DNA of 35,142 nucleotides from a virus. The stretch is taken from positions 1 to 35,142 of the IMG/VR virus record IMGVR_UViG_3300020172_001510, one strand, 5' to 3'. How positions within the stretch are numbered: the first letter of the stretch is position 1; the number at the start of each line of letters is the position of its first letter. The notes under the pieces were generated by a model. That model did not search any database and was not told the DNA's origin. It saw nothing but the letters and a program-made list of their open reading frames with translations. This document shows, piece after piece, positions 6,595 to 17,700 of this stretch. The translations under genes and the position numbers were made by a program.

Positions 6595-9500
6595 TTATAC
6601 CTGCAACGCAATCGCTCTAAGTTCTCTTACACGAGGAACCACAGAACTATTTGTTGACAGAGGAATAACCTTTACTGCGAAACTTTTATATCCGCTGTAA
6701 GTAGCACTTCCTACCGTATACTCAAGAACTCCAGCATTTTTATTTGCTGCAGGTATTGTATACTGATATTCAACATAACCAGATTTTGCTGTGTTGTTGA
6801 ACGGCGGATTTATTGACTCCAATTCAATCCAAGCAAGATCATCAAAGTTTGAGGGATCCGTTGCTTCTTGGAATTTACCATATACTTTAACATCACAACC
6901 AACAGGAATCTGATTGCTCAAATATACCTTTAGATCTTCTGCATCTTGCCCGTCATCAAGAACAACTCTGCGAGAGATATACTTGGAAGCAGCGGAACCG
7001 TTGTTTCCAGTTTCAGTAGTAGTAAGATTATTTACATCATTGGCAATTGCGATTATAGAACATTTTCTAGTATCGATTACAGGAGAAACAGTTGATGTTT
7101 GTGTCATCATACCTGCTCTAACTGTCAGAGATTTATCCCCATCCAAATCTGCCTGTTCATTTGAATACGAATAGATCTGCGCTTCATATGATAACTCATA
7201 CTCTTGCCCAAAGTTGATTCCTTCAAACGTAGTTCCGCCAGCACCTGCACCAGTTGCAGTTGGTGCGACTGACCAAGCAATAGTTGCAGGAGTATGATCA
7301 ATAGAACCAATATTAGTTTCAAGTACGTTTAGTTGCTTGTTCTCAATTTCAGTAATTTCAGCATAAGATGCACCGTTACCAATAATATCAGCAGCAGTGA
7401 ATGTTCCTAGATTTACTAGAGTTTTTCCAACATTATATAGAGGATCATATTGTTTAAAGAATCCTCTATTTAAAGTTACTGCCACTACTGCGCTCGAACC
7501 ACCGCCGCTCGAGATAGTTAATGTCGGGTTACTAGTATAACCCGTTCCTGGATTTGTAACTACGACATTCGTTACTGCTCCGCCTGCAATTGTTACAGCA
7601 ACCGTTGCATTTGTAGTAGCGCCGCCGCCTGACAGAGTATGTGTAATAGTTCCGTTCGTATAACCGGAACCTGCAGTTGTGATATCAAAGGAGAATCCGT
7701 GAATTATATCACCTGCTTCAAAATTTCCGTTCGTAAACGAATCGAATTTCAAGAAGTCGACGTCCATGTTTTTCATCACAAGCGAACCAACTGTATTAAT
7801 TTCGAAGTTTGCACGGCGTAAAGTAAACTTAATATCTTCTGCCTGCTGTGCTGTCCATGATCTATCATTGGCAGATGTGAACAGGACACCAACATGAGGT
7901 TGCTCAGAAATTCTATTCTCTGTACCGAGTTCGTTCTCGCCCAACTCAGAAACCCAAATATTATAATCTGGATTATTACCTGCAGGAAGAAGAACAAAAC
8001 AATATTCTGTGTTATTTTGCAGATATACTGGTGACGGGAAGGTGAAGGTTGTTGCCGTTGCAGCGGTTTCACTGACAACAACGTCTCCAGGATTTAGTGT
8101 TACTTCGCCAAACGGAATAACTCTATTACCAGGATATCCGTTTACCACTTCTCTTAGTTGAAGAGTAATTGGTGCACTAGATGATTTGGTTCTGAAATAT
8201 ATGTCAAGATTAGTGACATAGCAACCAAATGGCATACCTTCGACGTAGAACGTCTGCGCGATAGGATCTCGTCCGCGAAAAGCTGGTGCGCAAGGACTTA
8301 CGGTGTTGCATCCAGCTGGTATGATTATTGTTTCTAAACTTCCATTGATAAGTCCACCGAAACCACCTAAACCGCCAATTTGGAACTCTGATTCTTCCCA
8401 ACAGGTTGTTACTGGTTCGCATGGATTTGGAGTTGGAGTATCAGCAATAACCACAACAGGTGGGGTTGGTGTTGGTGGTGGAGTTGGTGTAATAACAGGA
8501 GGATCTGCAGTAACAGCTGGTGGTAGCGTAGGAGGAGGAGGTGTTCCTGGCGGCGGCGGCGGTGGAGGAGGTGGTGGTGTAATCACGGTATTTTCAATAT
8601 TTGTTATGTTATTAACCGTCGTGAAGGTATTATTCACTGTTGTTTGCACAACACCAACATTTCTATCCGCTAATCTATTTACAGTAGTAGAAGTTTCAAA
8701 TACTGATCTCGAATCTGAAACGTTATTGACAGTTACGTTAGCAACACGAGTCGATACGACTGTGTCTTGAACGGATTGTGACAATCCATTTGCTGACCAT
8801 GTTTGCATTGACGCAGTTGTTATGAATGCATCACGGTTAAATTGATCATCACAGAGGCGGAAATTCTTGTCACCAGTGCGGAATGTCGCTGCTGGAATTC
8901 TAAATTGTCCTACGCAAATACCTTGAGCATTTGTAATTAGCGAGGCACCATAAGCGCCCGAATTGCCAGCAATAGCATATGAAGAATACGCTGCAGGATC
9001 CGTAGGTGTAATATTTGTAGTTGGATCAAAACTCAGTGGTCTACAATGTGTTGCGACACCAATACCATCAAAGAATGGGAATACTCTAGTATTCGGTTTC
9101 ATTCTTTTTGCGATGAATGTCACAACAACTGAACGCATGAACGGGATGATAGAAGTGTCCGTTACGCGAGCACCAATTCTCTGGGATTGTGTTTCCGGAG
9201 TTACTGAAAGAGAAACACCTTGGCGAGTTTGGCGTTGTTCGGTGGTAGTAGTTATAACTTGTGTTTGTTCTTGGAATAGTGTATCGCCGCGTATTTGTGT
9301 ATTACCAGCGACAGTTTGTGAAGATTGTCCTGTGGCAGTTCTTCCGGTTACTACATCTTGCCAATCACCATACTGAGTTCCCCATGCATCTGCCATGTTT
9401 TCCCAAGCATCATAATTTCCGTCGAAGTTTACGCTTACATCTGGTTTGATTGCGGTATCCGTCCAGTTATCAACTGGTGGATCTAGTTCCATATTTCCGA

Positions 9501-12500
9501 TGTAGTTAAAGAGTAACTCTCCGACACAATTTCTTGGTTTAGAGGCAGATGTATTTTTAGTCATCTCAACGTTTACATATGGAAGAGTGATCAAGTCACC
9601 CGTCTTATAAACGTTTGTTGAGTTGGTATAATCAAACGCGAGATCAATATTTTCCAGATGGAAGAAAGGACGCATCTCTTTCTTTACTGGATCGATTGAA
9701 ATATGATATGCACTATCGAAAACATTACCGATATTATGCCCAGTAAACGCATCAACTAGGATACCATTTTTAAATCGATCAAGACCAGAACCATCTGGTA
9801 TAGACAAATCACTCGCTGCTTTTTCTAGTAGCGATAGAGACGTATAATACTCAAGACGGTTGATTCGTTGTTCTAGGACACCGATATCGCGCATTGTGTA
9901 ACGACGATTATCAATGCTTCGAAATGTTACACCATAATCTGGTCTATTTACGCTCTTCGCAACATTAGGAGCAAGTGATGGAAATGGTGGAATTGTTATG
10001 ATTGCCAGTGACATGCAATTGTCAGGTTCAGCAGGAATTCCAGGAGTCAGTGATGGTGTACCATATATCGTACTGAACACACCCTCAGAGTCAATGATCA
10101 GTCGATCTGTTCTTCCAAGATAATACTCTAGATCAGTAATAAACTGTTCCGTTGGAACTGGATTTGTGATACCAACAGAAGGAGCAGATAAGGTTGTGCT
10201 CTCAGTAGGATTGGTTGTTGCAGATCCCACAGTGGTAGAATTTGCTGCAGAATCTGCATAACGAACACGGAAATCTAAAGTATCGCGCAAGTCAAAGGTT
10301 TCGCCTGTTAGCGGCGATCTATAGACTGGGATATCCTGTGTCTTGATTTTTCCTGCAGTCGCACCAGTATCATCAATCTGATATGAGTCAACAACAAAGA
10401 AAGTACCGTCTGCAGAAGCACCATCGTGGGTGAAGAAATCTAATTTGACAACCAATTTCTTATTCGTAAGTGACGGTGCGCTAGGTTTCTTGATGATTCT
10501 GGCATTGCGATATTCATTATCACGTTGACCATTATCGAGAGTAAACGAAGAAGCAATGTCTGTGGCGTTATTGTTTGTTATGTCAGTTACTATATCAGCA
10601 TCCAAGGTAGTATGCGGGAACGTGTAAATATTTTTAATTTGATACACGTCCGACAGACCCAGTGAATACGTACCAGTATTTGTTGATGGGTGAGTATTCG
10701 TATTGATAATTGCGTAACGATCTTCACGAAGAACCTTTAAAATAGGTTGCGCATTAGCAGTCTGAACATTTACATACAATTTAATATCAACTGGAAGTGT
10801 TACAGGCGAATTAACTGTTACTCCCCCTGCTAAATCTATTGTGATGGATTGTGCAGAGTTTCTTGTAAAAGCAGCAGATGTAAGAGCAATATTAGAACCG
10901 ATTGGTCTTGAAACCGAGTTGATTGTTGCTGGTTCTTTCATGATCATCGTGAAGTTGTTGTTGATGATCGTAGAAGTAAATCCACCAGCTGCATATGGGA
11001 AAGTCTCGTCACCAGTCAGAGTGATAGTTACTTGTCCAGAAGAATTAAGTTCACCGTCGAATTCTTTGGTATAGATAAACGAGTTATCGTAAACTGCACT
11101 TGGAGCAATCGTTTTCGTTGCTCGAGCAGGAATTCTATAAAGAGATTTGTTGAAACTTGTTTCTTGTAGAACAGCATTACCGCCTACGAGAACAACATCA
11201 GCATGACCATCTGCAGTATCATTATAGTATATACCACGAACATCCTTAAAATCCCCGCTTGACATTGCAATGTCATAGAGATATAAACGATATTCTGCCG
11301 CAGCAGTTCCAACTGTTCCAGATTCATATACGATCTGCTTTACACGAGCAGTACCAACTTCAGATCCCGCTGCTGCAGTAGCAGAAAATGTTGTTGCAGT
11401 GATTGCTCCTGCTGCTGTGCTGCGAAGACTGACTTTATCGCCAGTGTTTAAATCCCACATCCCGCAGAATTCGTCTACGAGAATATAGTTACCATACGCA
11501 GTACTGATTGGAATTTCTTGTTGATTGACTGTTGTCGTTCCCTTTGGAACAACAACGTATTCTGTTTGGAATGTTTCATGTTCATACCCACGAACATATG
11601 CCTTACCTGCTTCAAGACCGATAGCAAGAAGATCTTTATTGCCACCACGTTCTGGATCGACAGTGTTTAGTGTTCGTAAACCATTGTTACCGTCAACATC
11701 AAGATGCTCTTTAATCAGAACAGGGAATTGTCTTACTGCATAGTTACCCGACTCATCATATGTGCGTCTCGCCATGTTCTTGCCGAGTTCGCCATAGATA
11801 TTTGCAGTGTAAACTCTTTGCACTTCTCCGTTTATAATTTCAACTAATTGGTTGAATGTAGGAGGAATTGTGTCAGTTGATTCATATGCAACAAGAGTGG
11901 TTGTAACTTGGTATCTATCTGCACCTGGAGCAGCATAGTTGAAAGATCCTTGTGCAGGATCTAGTAAAGTTTGATCATCTTCAGAAGAAACTGTATTTTC
12001 TACGATCTGGAATCCAACCTTAACAGATGGTAGATTAGAATACTTGGAAAGTATGATTGTTTGTGTTTCGTGATTGACGAATTTACCATCAATATATACA
12101 ATACCATCATCAACAGTTAATGCGGAGGCAATACCCCAGTAACTGTTAATTGGTTCTGCGTCATCATATGTGGTATCAACAACAAATGTATCACCATTTC
12201 TGCCTGCAATTGTAGAAGTTACAGTAAGAGTTTCACCCCCTGTGAAGTGAACCGCAGTCGTAGATCCATCACCACTTGTATAACGAAGATACAGTGTTTT
12301 CAAGTCAGGAGATTCTGCTTCAGTACCAGTTGCTGCATCTAAAATTACTGCAGTAATTCCTGATGTTCCACCAGTTACAATATCACCAATATAGTTTGCT
12401 AATGTGTCGTTATCTGCTCCCGCATCGACGATCTTAACGAATGCTCTTTGAGAATCCAGTTTGAATTCACAACCCTGAACAACCGAACCATTCTTGAAAA

Positions 12501-12660
12501 TATGGTTTCCGAATTTACCGATTTGAGATTGCAACAGAGTCTGTAGTTGTGTAAGTTCGCGTGCCTGTACTGCATAACCAGGACGGAACAAAACTCGATT
12601 GAAATTTTTTGCATCGTCAAAGTCATCATAGTATGGAGATACATTTAAATTCAGTGCCAT
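6595..12660 (-). CDS. DUF4815-type giant baseplate/tail fibre protein
   Basis: 2021 residues. The N-terminus (NLNVSPYYDDFDDAKNFNRV, LFRPGYAVQARELTQLQTLL, GNHIFKNGSVVQG) is the hallmark of DUF4815 proteins found in marine T4-like phages. Further on come a Thr/Val/Asn-rich stretch (about 1330-1380), a run of ten prolines and a longer Pro/Thr linker (about residues 1378-1435), and a domain starting RGRDPIAQTFYVEGMPFGCY, VTNLDIYFRTKSSSAPITLQ, a jelly-roll-like module repeated in phage fibre proteins. Near residue 1660-1730 is a Gly-rich GSGYTNG/GTGYTSNPTLTIS repeat also seen in gp7 and gp8 here. It follows gp8 by 15 bases, the place of gp9/gp10 in T4, so it probably links wedge and fibres. The exact T4 equivalent is not established. 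Confidence 0.8.
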   Translation of the reverse strand: MALNLNVSPYYDDFDDAKNFNRVLFRPGYAVQARELTQLQTLLQSQIGKFGNHIFKNGSVVQGCEFKLDSQRAFVKIVDAGADNDTLANYIGDIVTGGTSGITAVILDAATGTEAESPDLKTLYLRYTSGDGSTTAVHFTGGETLTVTSTIAGRNGDTFVVDTTYDDAEPINSYWGIASALTVDDGIVYIDGKFVNHETQTIILSKYSNLPSVKVGFQIVENTVSSEDDQTLLDPAQGSFNYAAPGADRYQVTTTLVAYESTDTIPPTFNQLVEIINGEVQRVYTANIYGELGKNMARRTYDESGNYAVRQFPVLIKEHLDVDGNNGLRTLNTVDPERGGNKDLLAIGLEAGKAYVRGYEHETFQTEYVVVPKGTTTVNQQEIPISTAYGNYILVDEFCGMWDLNTGDKVSLRSTAAGAITATTFSATAAAGSEVGTARVKQIVYESGTVGTAAAEYRLYLYDIAMSSGDFKDVRGIYYNDTADGHADVVLVGGNAVLQETSFNKSLYRIPARATKTIAPSAVYDNSFIYTKEFDGELNSSGQVTITLTGDETFPYAAGGFTSTIINNNFTMIMKEPATINSVSRPIGSNIALTSAAFTRNSAQSITIDLAGGVTVNSPVTLPVDIKLYVNVQTANAQPILKVLREDRYAIINTNTHPSTNTGTYSLGLSDVYQIKNIYTFPHTTLDADIVTDITNNNATDIASSFTLDNGQRDNEYRNARIIKKPSAPSLTNKKLVVKLDFFTHDGASADGTFFVVDSYQIDDTGATAGKIKTQDIPVYRSPLTGETFDLRDTLDFRVRYADSAANSTTVGSATTNPTESTTLSAPSVGITNPVPTEQFITDLEYYLGRTDRLIIDSEGVFSTIYGTPSLTPGIPAEPDNCMSLAIITIPPFPSLAPNVAKSVNRPDYGVTFRSIDNRRYTMRDIGVLEQRINRLEYYTSLSLLEKAASDLSIPDGSGLDRFKNGILVDAFTGHNIGNVFDSAYHISIDPVKKEMRPFFHLENIDLAFDYTNSTNVYKTGDLITLPYVNVEMTKNTSASKPRNCVGELLFNYIGNMELDPPVDNWTDTAIKPDVSVNFDGNYDAWENMADAWGTQYGDWQDVVTGRTATGQSSQTVAGNTQIRGDTLFQEQTQVITTTTEQRQTRQGVSLSVTPETQSQRIGARVTDTSIIPFMRSVVVTFIAKRMKPNTRVFPFFDGIGVATHCRPLSFDPTTNITPTDPAAYSSYAIAGNSGAYGASLITNAQGICVGQFRIPAATFRTGDKNFRLCDDQFNRDAFITTASMQTWSANGLSQSVQDTVVSTRVANVTVNNVSDSRSVFETSTTVNRLADRNVGVVQTTVNNTFTTVNNITNIENTVITPPPPPPPPPPGTPPPPTLPPAVTADPPVITPTPPPTPTPPVVVIADTPTPNPCEPVTTCWEESEFQIGGLGGFGGLINGSLETIIIPAGCNTVSPCAPAFRGRDPIAQTFYVEGMPFGCYVTNLDIYFRTKSSSAPITLQLREVVNGYPGNRVIPFGEVTLNPGDVVVSETAATATTFTFPSPVYLQNNTEYCFVLLPAGNNPDYNIWVSELGENELGTENRISEQPHVGVLFTSANDRSWTAQQAEDIKFTLRRANFEINTVGSLVMKNMDVDFLKFDSFTNGNFEAGDIIHGFSFDITTAGSGYTNGTITHTLSGGGATTNATVAVTIAGGAVTNVVVTNPGTGYTSNPTLTISSGGGSSAVVAVTLNRGFFKQYDPLYNVGKTLVNLGTFTAADIIGNGASYAEITEIENKQLNVLETNIGSIDHTPATIAWSVAPTATGAGAGGTTFEGINFGQEYELSYEAQIYSYSNEQADLDGDKSLTVRAGMMTQTSTVSPVIDTRKCSIIAIANDVNNLTTTETGNNGSAASKYISRRVVLDDGQDAEDLKVYLSNQIPVGCDVKVYGKFQEATDPSNFDDLAWIELESINPPFNNTAKSGYVEYQYTIPAANKNAGVLEYTVGSATYSGYKSFAVKVIPLSTNSSVVPRVRELRAIALQV
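7470..7690 (-). repeat. GSGY-type Gly-rich repeat module in the DUF4815 protein
   Basis: Encodes two units, ITTAGSGYTNGTITHTLSGG and VVVTNPGTGYTSNPTLTISS, each followed by an Ala/Val-rich strand. The same module is found in gp7 and gp8 of this phage, but not in T4 gp7 or gp8. Confidence 0.7.
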
Positions 12661-12675
12661 ATTTTATGTTCTCTC

Positions 12676-14289
12676 TTAAAATTTTAGAATTGCTCTAATT
12701 TTCTCTACCTGATCTTCTTGACGAACGATGAATTCTCTGTTATCCAGATATATAATTTCACCTGTTTTGTTGTCAATTTCAGGTTCTACAACACTATTTA
12801 TAGTCAATCCAGTCAAGGATTGGTCAACATTAGCGAGTATACTAGAAGATGTTATTAGTGGAATTATAGGAAGAAGGTATATACTTTCTAATGATCCATT
12901 GTTATTAGCATCAACTTTTTGGACAACAATAAATTTACCACCACTGTCAGTTGTAATCACATCATCTAAGGCATAACTAGCAGGAGATGAAGTGTTAATT
13001 ACGTAACAGCAAGTTCCCGTGGAATCTTGGAAATTATTATTGGTATCAAAAATTAACGGATTTTTCACCAATCCTATTTGTCGGAAGTCATTATTGAGAA
13101 ACAGATCGGCAGTATCATTTGTTAAATTGACAGAGAATCCAACATTGGTTGCAAACAGTTCTTTCTGCGCATTGGCACCATGACCTGCTCTTGGTGAGAT
13201 CACTGGGATTAAACTAGCACCAGATCCTTCTGCGCCGTCAATGGTAACATCTGCAAAACTATAACCAGTGCCACGATTTGTTATGGTAACTGAAAGAATT
13301 GCTCCATCATCTGGATCAATTTCTAGAGTTGCTTCTGCACCAGAACCATCACCAATGATTGAAAGGGTGGCGTCGCCTTCTACGTAATCGATGCCACCAG
13401 AAAGAATTTCTATACGATCAATTGTTCCTGGAATAGCAGCATTCTCAACGTTTTGTTGTGCAGTACCAGACTCAGTAGCACCCAATGTAACAGAAGCAGC
13501 AGCGCCAGATCCACCGCCGCCCGAGAATGTGATATACGCAAAACTATAACCTTCGCCTGAATTTGATATAGTTATAGCAGTAACCAGACCAGCACTAACA
13601 GTAGCAGTTGCAACTGCACCAGTACCATCACCATTTATGATAACGGTTGGCGCAGTTTCATATGAAGAACCAGCATTAGTAATAGCAATAGTATCAATTT
13701 GTCCATTTACATCAAATGCAGGATCGCCAGAACCTGCAATTTTTCTCACAGGGATGAATTCTGGTGTGAGAAACTTTGTCTTATCTGATGCCTCGACCTT
13801 AAACATAAACTTCCAAATATATCCATCTGCTGTTTCAATTGCAGAAGTGGAAGTTCCTGTGGGTTTAGTAGTGCTTTGAGCATTACTATTATTGAAGATA
13901 CACTTATAGACATGATCATCATCAGTCAGCACATAAAATTCTGCATCTTTGAGCGATAGAGCACCACTGTTTGCAGCATATGCGTCACCATTAGCATCTA
14001 GTTCGCCATATTTGTCATCATACTGATCATAAACTGTTCCTGACGCCCAGTTAATTCTAGGAATCATAAGAACTGTGTCGCTCGACTGAATACGTTTAAC
14101 AAACAGCATGTTTCTACTTGACGTGTTCGCATAACGCACAGAATCTACTGGATCTTCGGGTGATTCTTCGTCATCCCATTCAGTTGTTCTGCCTACAAAG
14201 AAATAGTAGAAGTCGTTCTCGTTGTAAATATCACGATAAAGACTTCTTGCTATTTCTGTGCGACCTGCTGACCGTAAAAGAAGTGTCAT
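12676..14289 (-). CDS. gp8: Baseplate wedge protein gp8
   Basis: 537 residues against 334 in T4. Matches to T4 gp8 are seen at both ends: TEIARSLYRDIYNENDFYYF, FVGRTTEWDDEESPEDPVDS, a conserved IPRINWASGTVYDQYDD, DGYIWKFMFKVEASDKTKF, and the C-terminus TGEIIYLDNREFIVRQEDQV ending in ILKF (T4: SGEMIYMENRPPIIMAMDQT ... ILFTF). The extra length is a Gly/Ala-rich insertion of about 175 residues (coding 13190-13710) made of GSSYETAPTVIIN, GEGYSFAYITFSG and GTGYSFADVTIDG units. gp8 forms a dimer in the baseplate wedge with gp7, gp10, gp6 and gp53. Start ATG 14289-14287 lies 6 bases after the 150-residue gene. Confidence 0.88.
   Translation of the reverse strand: MTLLLRSAGRTEIARSLYRDIYNENDFYYFFVGRTTEWDDEESPEDPVDSVRYANTSSRNMLFVKRIQSSDTVLMIPRINWASGTVYDQYDDKYGELDANGDAYAANSGALSLKDAEFYVLTDDDHVYKCIFNNSNAQSTTKPTGTSTSAIETADGYIWKFMFKVEASDKTKFLTPEFIPVRKIAGSGDPAFDVNGQIDTIAITNAGSSYETAPTVIINGDGTGAVATATVSAGLVTAITISNSGEGYSFAYITFSGGGGSGAAASVTLGATESGTAQQNVENAAIPGTIDRIEILSGGIDYVEGDATLSIIGDGSGAEATLEIDPDDGAILSVTITNRGTGYSFADVTIDGAEGSGASLIPVISPRAGHGANAQKELFATNVGFSVNLTNDTADLFLNNDFRQIGLVKNPLIFDTNNNFQDSTGTCCYVINTSSPASYALDDVITTDSGGKFIVVQKVDANNNGSLESIYLLPIIPLITSSSILANVDQSLTGLTINSVVEPEIDNKTGEIIYLDNREFIVRQEDQVEKIRAILKF
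12795..12802 (-). promoter_or_regulatory. T4-type late promoter box TATAAATA
   Basis: Exact minus-strand match within the 3' part of gp8. It would start a transcript with a leader of about 130 bases for the DUF4815 gene at 12660. Confidence 0.45.
13190..13710 (-). repeat. GSGY-type repeat insertion inside gp8
   Basis: Encodes four imperfect units with the core Gly-x-x-Tyr followed by a strand and a Gly-Ser-Gly-Ala turn (GSSYETAPTVIINGDGTGAV, GEGYSFAYITFSGGGGSGAA, GIDYVEGDATLSIIGDGSGA, GTGYSFADVTIDGAEGSGAS). It splits the two halves of gp8 that align with T4. Confidence 0.75.
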
Positions 14290-14295
14290 TTTATA

Positions 14296-14745
14296 TTACG
14301 AGATCGTAACCGTCCAAGTGATAGTCATGCTGTCTGACGCACCCTTGTTGATGACAGCAAATTCAGTGCGGCAAAGCATTGTTCCGCTGGTAAGAGCATT
14401 GAAGATACCTGCTTCAGTAACAGCACCAGTACCCGAACCAGCACCAAACGTAGCAACATATTCAATTGCGTTTGCTGTTACAGTTGTTGAAGTCAGAGCA
14501 ACACGTGCACCAAGTGCGGTTTCAAGAGCAGTATCACCTGCTGCTGGATTTGTTGTACCCGAACCAACACCCATGTGTGTCATAGCAGTAAGAGTGGTGT
14601 CCTTCATGCGCGAAGCAATATAAGCAAGACCAGTGTTAACAACAAGGTTAGGAACAGTTACTTCTTGTGTAACATTTCCTGCTGCGTCGCGAAGAACGAT
14701 GTTTAGTTCGCCCTTAGTACCTTTTACGTTTTCGATTAGTTTCAT
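14296..14745 (-). CDS. Conserved phage virion-associated protein, 150 residues
   Basis: I chose ATG 14745-14743, preceded by AAGAAGG at a spacing of about 9; an upstream in-frame ATG lies inside gp7 and is rejected. The protein opens MKLIENVKGTKGELNIVLRD and continues VPNLVVNTGLAYIASRM, THMGVGSGTTNPAAGDTALE, FNALTSGTMLCRTEFAVI, SMTITWTVTIS. This plan (N-terminal strand, 'VtNlVvntGl.yia.rm', 'GtGttapa..dT.L') is common in small proteins of many tailed phages. Their function is not known to me; a decoration or fibre-connector role is often assumed. It is inserted between gp7 and gp8, which are adjacent in T4. Confidence 0.72.
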   Translation of the reverse strand: MKLIENVKGTKGELNIVLRDAAGNVTQEVTVPNLVVNTGLAYIASRMKDTTLTAMTHMGVGSGTTNPAAGDTALETALGARVALTSTTVTANAIEYVATFGAGSGTGAVTEAGIFNALTSGTMLCRTEFAVINKGASDSMTITWTVTIS

Positions 14746-14761
14746 TTGATTTACCTTCTTC

Positions 14762-17700
14762 TTAGTTAAAATAAGTTGCTTGACCCACAAAGTCCGAACC
14801 GAATTCACCTTCAACATAATCTTGTATGTTTATAATACCACTTTCGGTGACTGTTACTGTTTCAAATAGTCCTTTGAGTATATTTATAAGCGATTGTTCA
14901 GTAGCAGCAATAGAATCTATCGTTACAGAGTCATTCGCGACAATTAATAATTCAGTTGCACCTGCATTGTCAGTTTTAACCAGATATGGAATTATACCGA
15001 CGGTATCAGTTGACGTAACAGAATCAGTCAAATATTTATATAGATGATTGATCGAAGTTTCCGCCGCTGTTGCTACATCTGTTTGAGGTTTTTCGATACC
15101 AGCATTGGCATACTCATTAGATATTACGGATTCTGTAAACGTTCTATAATACTCCACAGTTCTAGTGAATGCATCCGAGTTAGTTACTGTATCTACCAGA
15201 GATTTATCTATACCAAACGCTTGTGAGTCTGTAGTGTTTGATGCGTCAGAAATAACCTTTGCAAAATCAAATTCAGTGGTATCTGCCGAAACATAATTTT
15301 CATCAAAGAAATCTTCAGCGTATGGATCTTGAAGGAAAATTGTTTCTTCAAGCACCTTACCAAAATCAGTAATTGCATTTTCAGCAGTAATTGTTGTTTC
15401 GTTTACTTCTCTCACATATTGGACAACACGATCAAACACATCCAGTGTTTCTGTAGTATCATCTTCGGTTCCATAGATACCAACAGTAAAATCAAGAGAT
15501 GTTATATCTGCTACTGTAGCAGCATCAGTCAATACCTTGAACACATGACTTCTGTTTACATCTGCTACTGCCGCAGAGTCAGTAAGAACTTTGATGAAGT
15601 TCACTGCGAAGTAGAATTCGTTATTGCGAGTAATACCACCTGACGCAGTAAGTTCTTCAAGCACAAACTCGTAGATATGCAGAGGTTGTATTGGTGTTGT
15701 AATGAATTGATTAAAGTCAACCGTCTGCTCAATGGTAAGTTCACCAAAGATAGCAGTACCTGCTGGGTGAGTGGTATTCTTGACAATATCCAACCATTTG
15801 TTGGATGGAACATTTGAACGAACAACATATGAGTAGTTCTGATAGTAGAAGTTATCTTGTAGTTTGTTGACATTCGACAACATACCACGCGAGTCTCTAA
15901 ATCTACCTGTCTTAACGTTTACTGCGCCCGTGGTAAACGACAGAGTAGCAGTACACCCAAGTGCCGATTCTATATCTACTGTGAACGTTCCACGCTCGAA
16001 GTCGAATCCTGTATCAAAAATACTTACTGCGGTTGGACATCCATCAACATCAATCGCATCAATTCTAATTGATGCTTTGTTATCTCTGCCAACAAGAGTA
16101 TATGGGTTCAGCGTAGTGTCAGTTTCGTTATATTTGTTTAAAAAGTATCCCGAACTACTAGGCGTTGACGTCGTATATGTTAGACCTGTTAACGTACCAG
16201 CAGTAGTTACGATTGCGACGTTAGCTTCAGTTGTTAGTGTAAATCCAGTAACATTCGGTGAGGCACCAGTTACAGCAGAAACTCTATAAACAGTTCCTGT
16301 CGTGTACCCAGTAATGGTACCAGAACCTGCACGAGTCCCTGTAATTGTTATACGATCATTAACTGCAAGTGTTGATGCGCCACAAGTAAACTGACCAGCG
16401 GTACCAGAAGTAGCAACAGTCGCTGCCAGAGTTCCAGTTGTTGCGGAATTAAATTCTACAGTATACGAACCTACTGAACCAGATTCATCGATTGAGTAAA
16501 TATCACCGACTGAAAACCCACATGGTGGTGTTCCGGAACAATCAATAACTTCAACAGTCGAAAGTTGGCGAACGATATAACCATATAGAGTTGTTGTAGT
16601 TCCAGAAACTATCTCAACCTTAGTTCTTACTGCTTCGGTGGAAAACGTAACAGCAGGTGCTGTTGAATACCCAGATCCGCCGTTTATGACTATTACGTGT
16701 GATATTTCCCCAGTATCTGCCAGGATTGCTCTAGCAGTTGCAGATGTTCCTGTCGCTGAGGTGAATTGTACTGCAGGTGTTGCAAAATAACCATTACCAG
16801 TATCAATAACAGGAGCATACAATAGTTGACTTCCTGATCCCACAATGGTAAGATCAACTGCTGTGCCAAGTGTAGCATTTCCTGCACTCGTAGCAAGTTT
16901 AATTGTATTTACATCAACTACTATGACGAAGTATACAGCGTAATTGGTAAGACCCGTTATAATTGTCCCACCATTTTTATCATAGATAACCACATCACCT
17001 GTAGAATACCCATGAGAAGGAACAGTAATAGTATTACTCGTTAAGTTAATACCTGTTGCAGTCGCATATGTTAAACCTGTTAACTTACCAGCAGTAGTTA
17101 CGATTGCGGTACCAGATTCAGTTGTTAGCGTAAATCCAGTAACACTCGGCGAGGTACCAGTTACCGCAGAAACTCTATATGTAGTTCCTGTTGTGTATCC
17201 AGTGATTGTAGCAGTACCGCCCTTAGTACCAGTAATCCTTACGCGATCATTGACTGCAAGTGTTGATGCGCCACAAGTAAATTGCCCAGCAGTTCCGGAG
17301 ACAGCAACAGTCGCTGCCAGAGTTGCAACTCCAGGTGTGCCAGTAATCGTAAGTCGATCACCGATAGATAGAGTTGAATTGCCACAAGTAAACTGACCAG
17401 CAGCACCAGAAGTAGCAACAGTCGCTACCAGAGTTCCTGCTGTCGTAATGCTACTAAATGTCTTGCTAGTTTCTCCGACTATCGCCTTGACTTGACCACC
17501 AGAAACCAAAGCATTCGCAGAAGCACCAGCGCCTGGAACTCGAATCGTTGCAGTTTTAGGTAAATTTGTTACCAACTCATAAACTGCAGGGGATACATAT
17601 GCGAATTTAGTTACATTGCTTATGCTAGTTTCAACAGTTCGCTCATATGTTACTGATGAAATATTCTCATAATATGTAATTTTGGCTGTTTTGCTGCTTA

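Noticed and set aside
8303-8770. Plus-strand frame rich in Gly and Val opposite the DUF4815 gene
   Set aside because: It is the antisense image of the proline- and threonine-rich linker; no ribosome binding site and the minus-strand gene is certain.
14746-14817. Longer start for the 150-residue protein
   Set aside because: The extension lies inside gp7 and has no ribosome binding site, while the ATG at 14745 has AAGAAGG.
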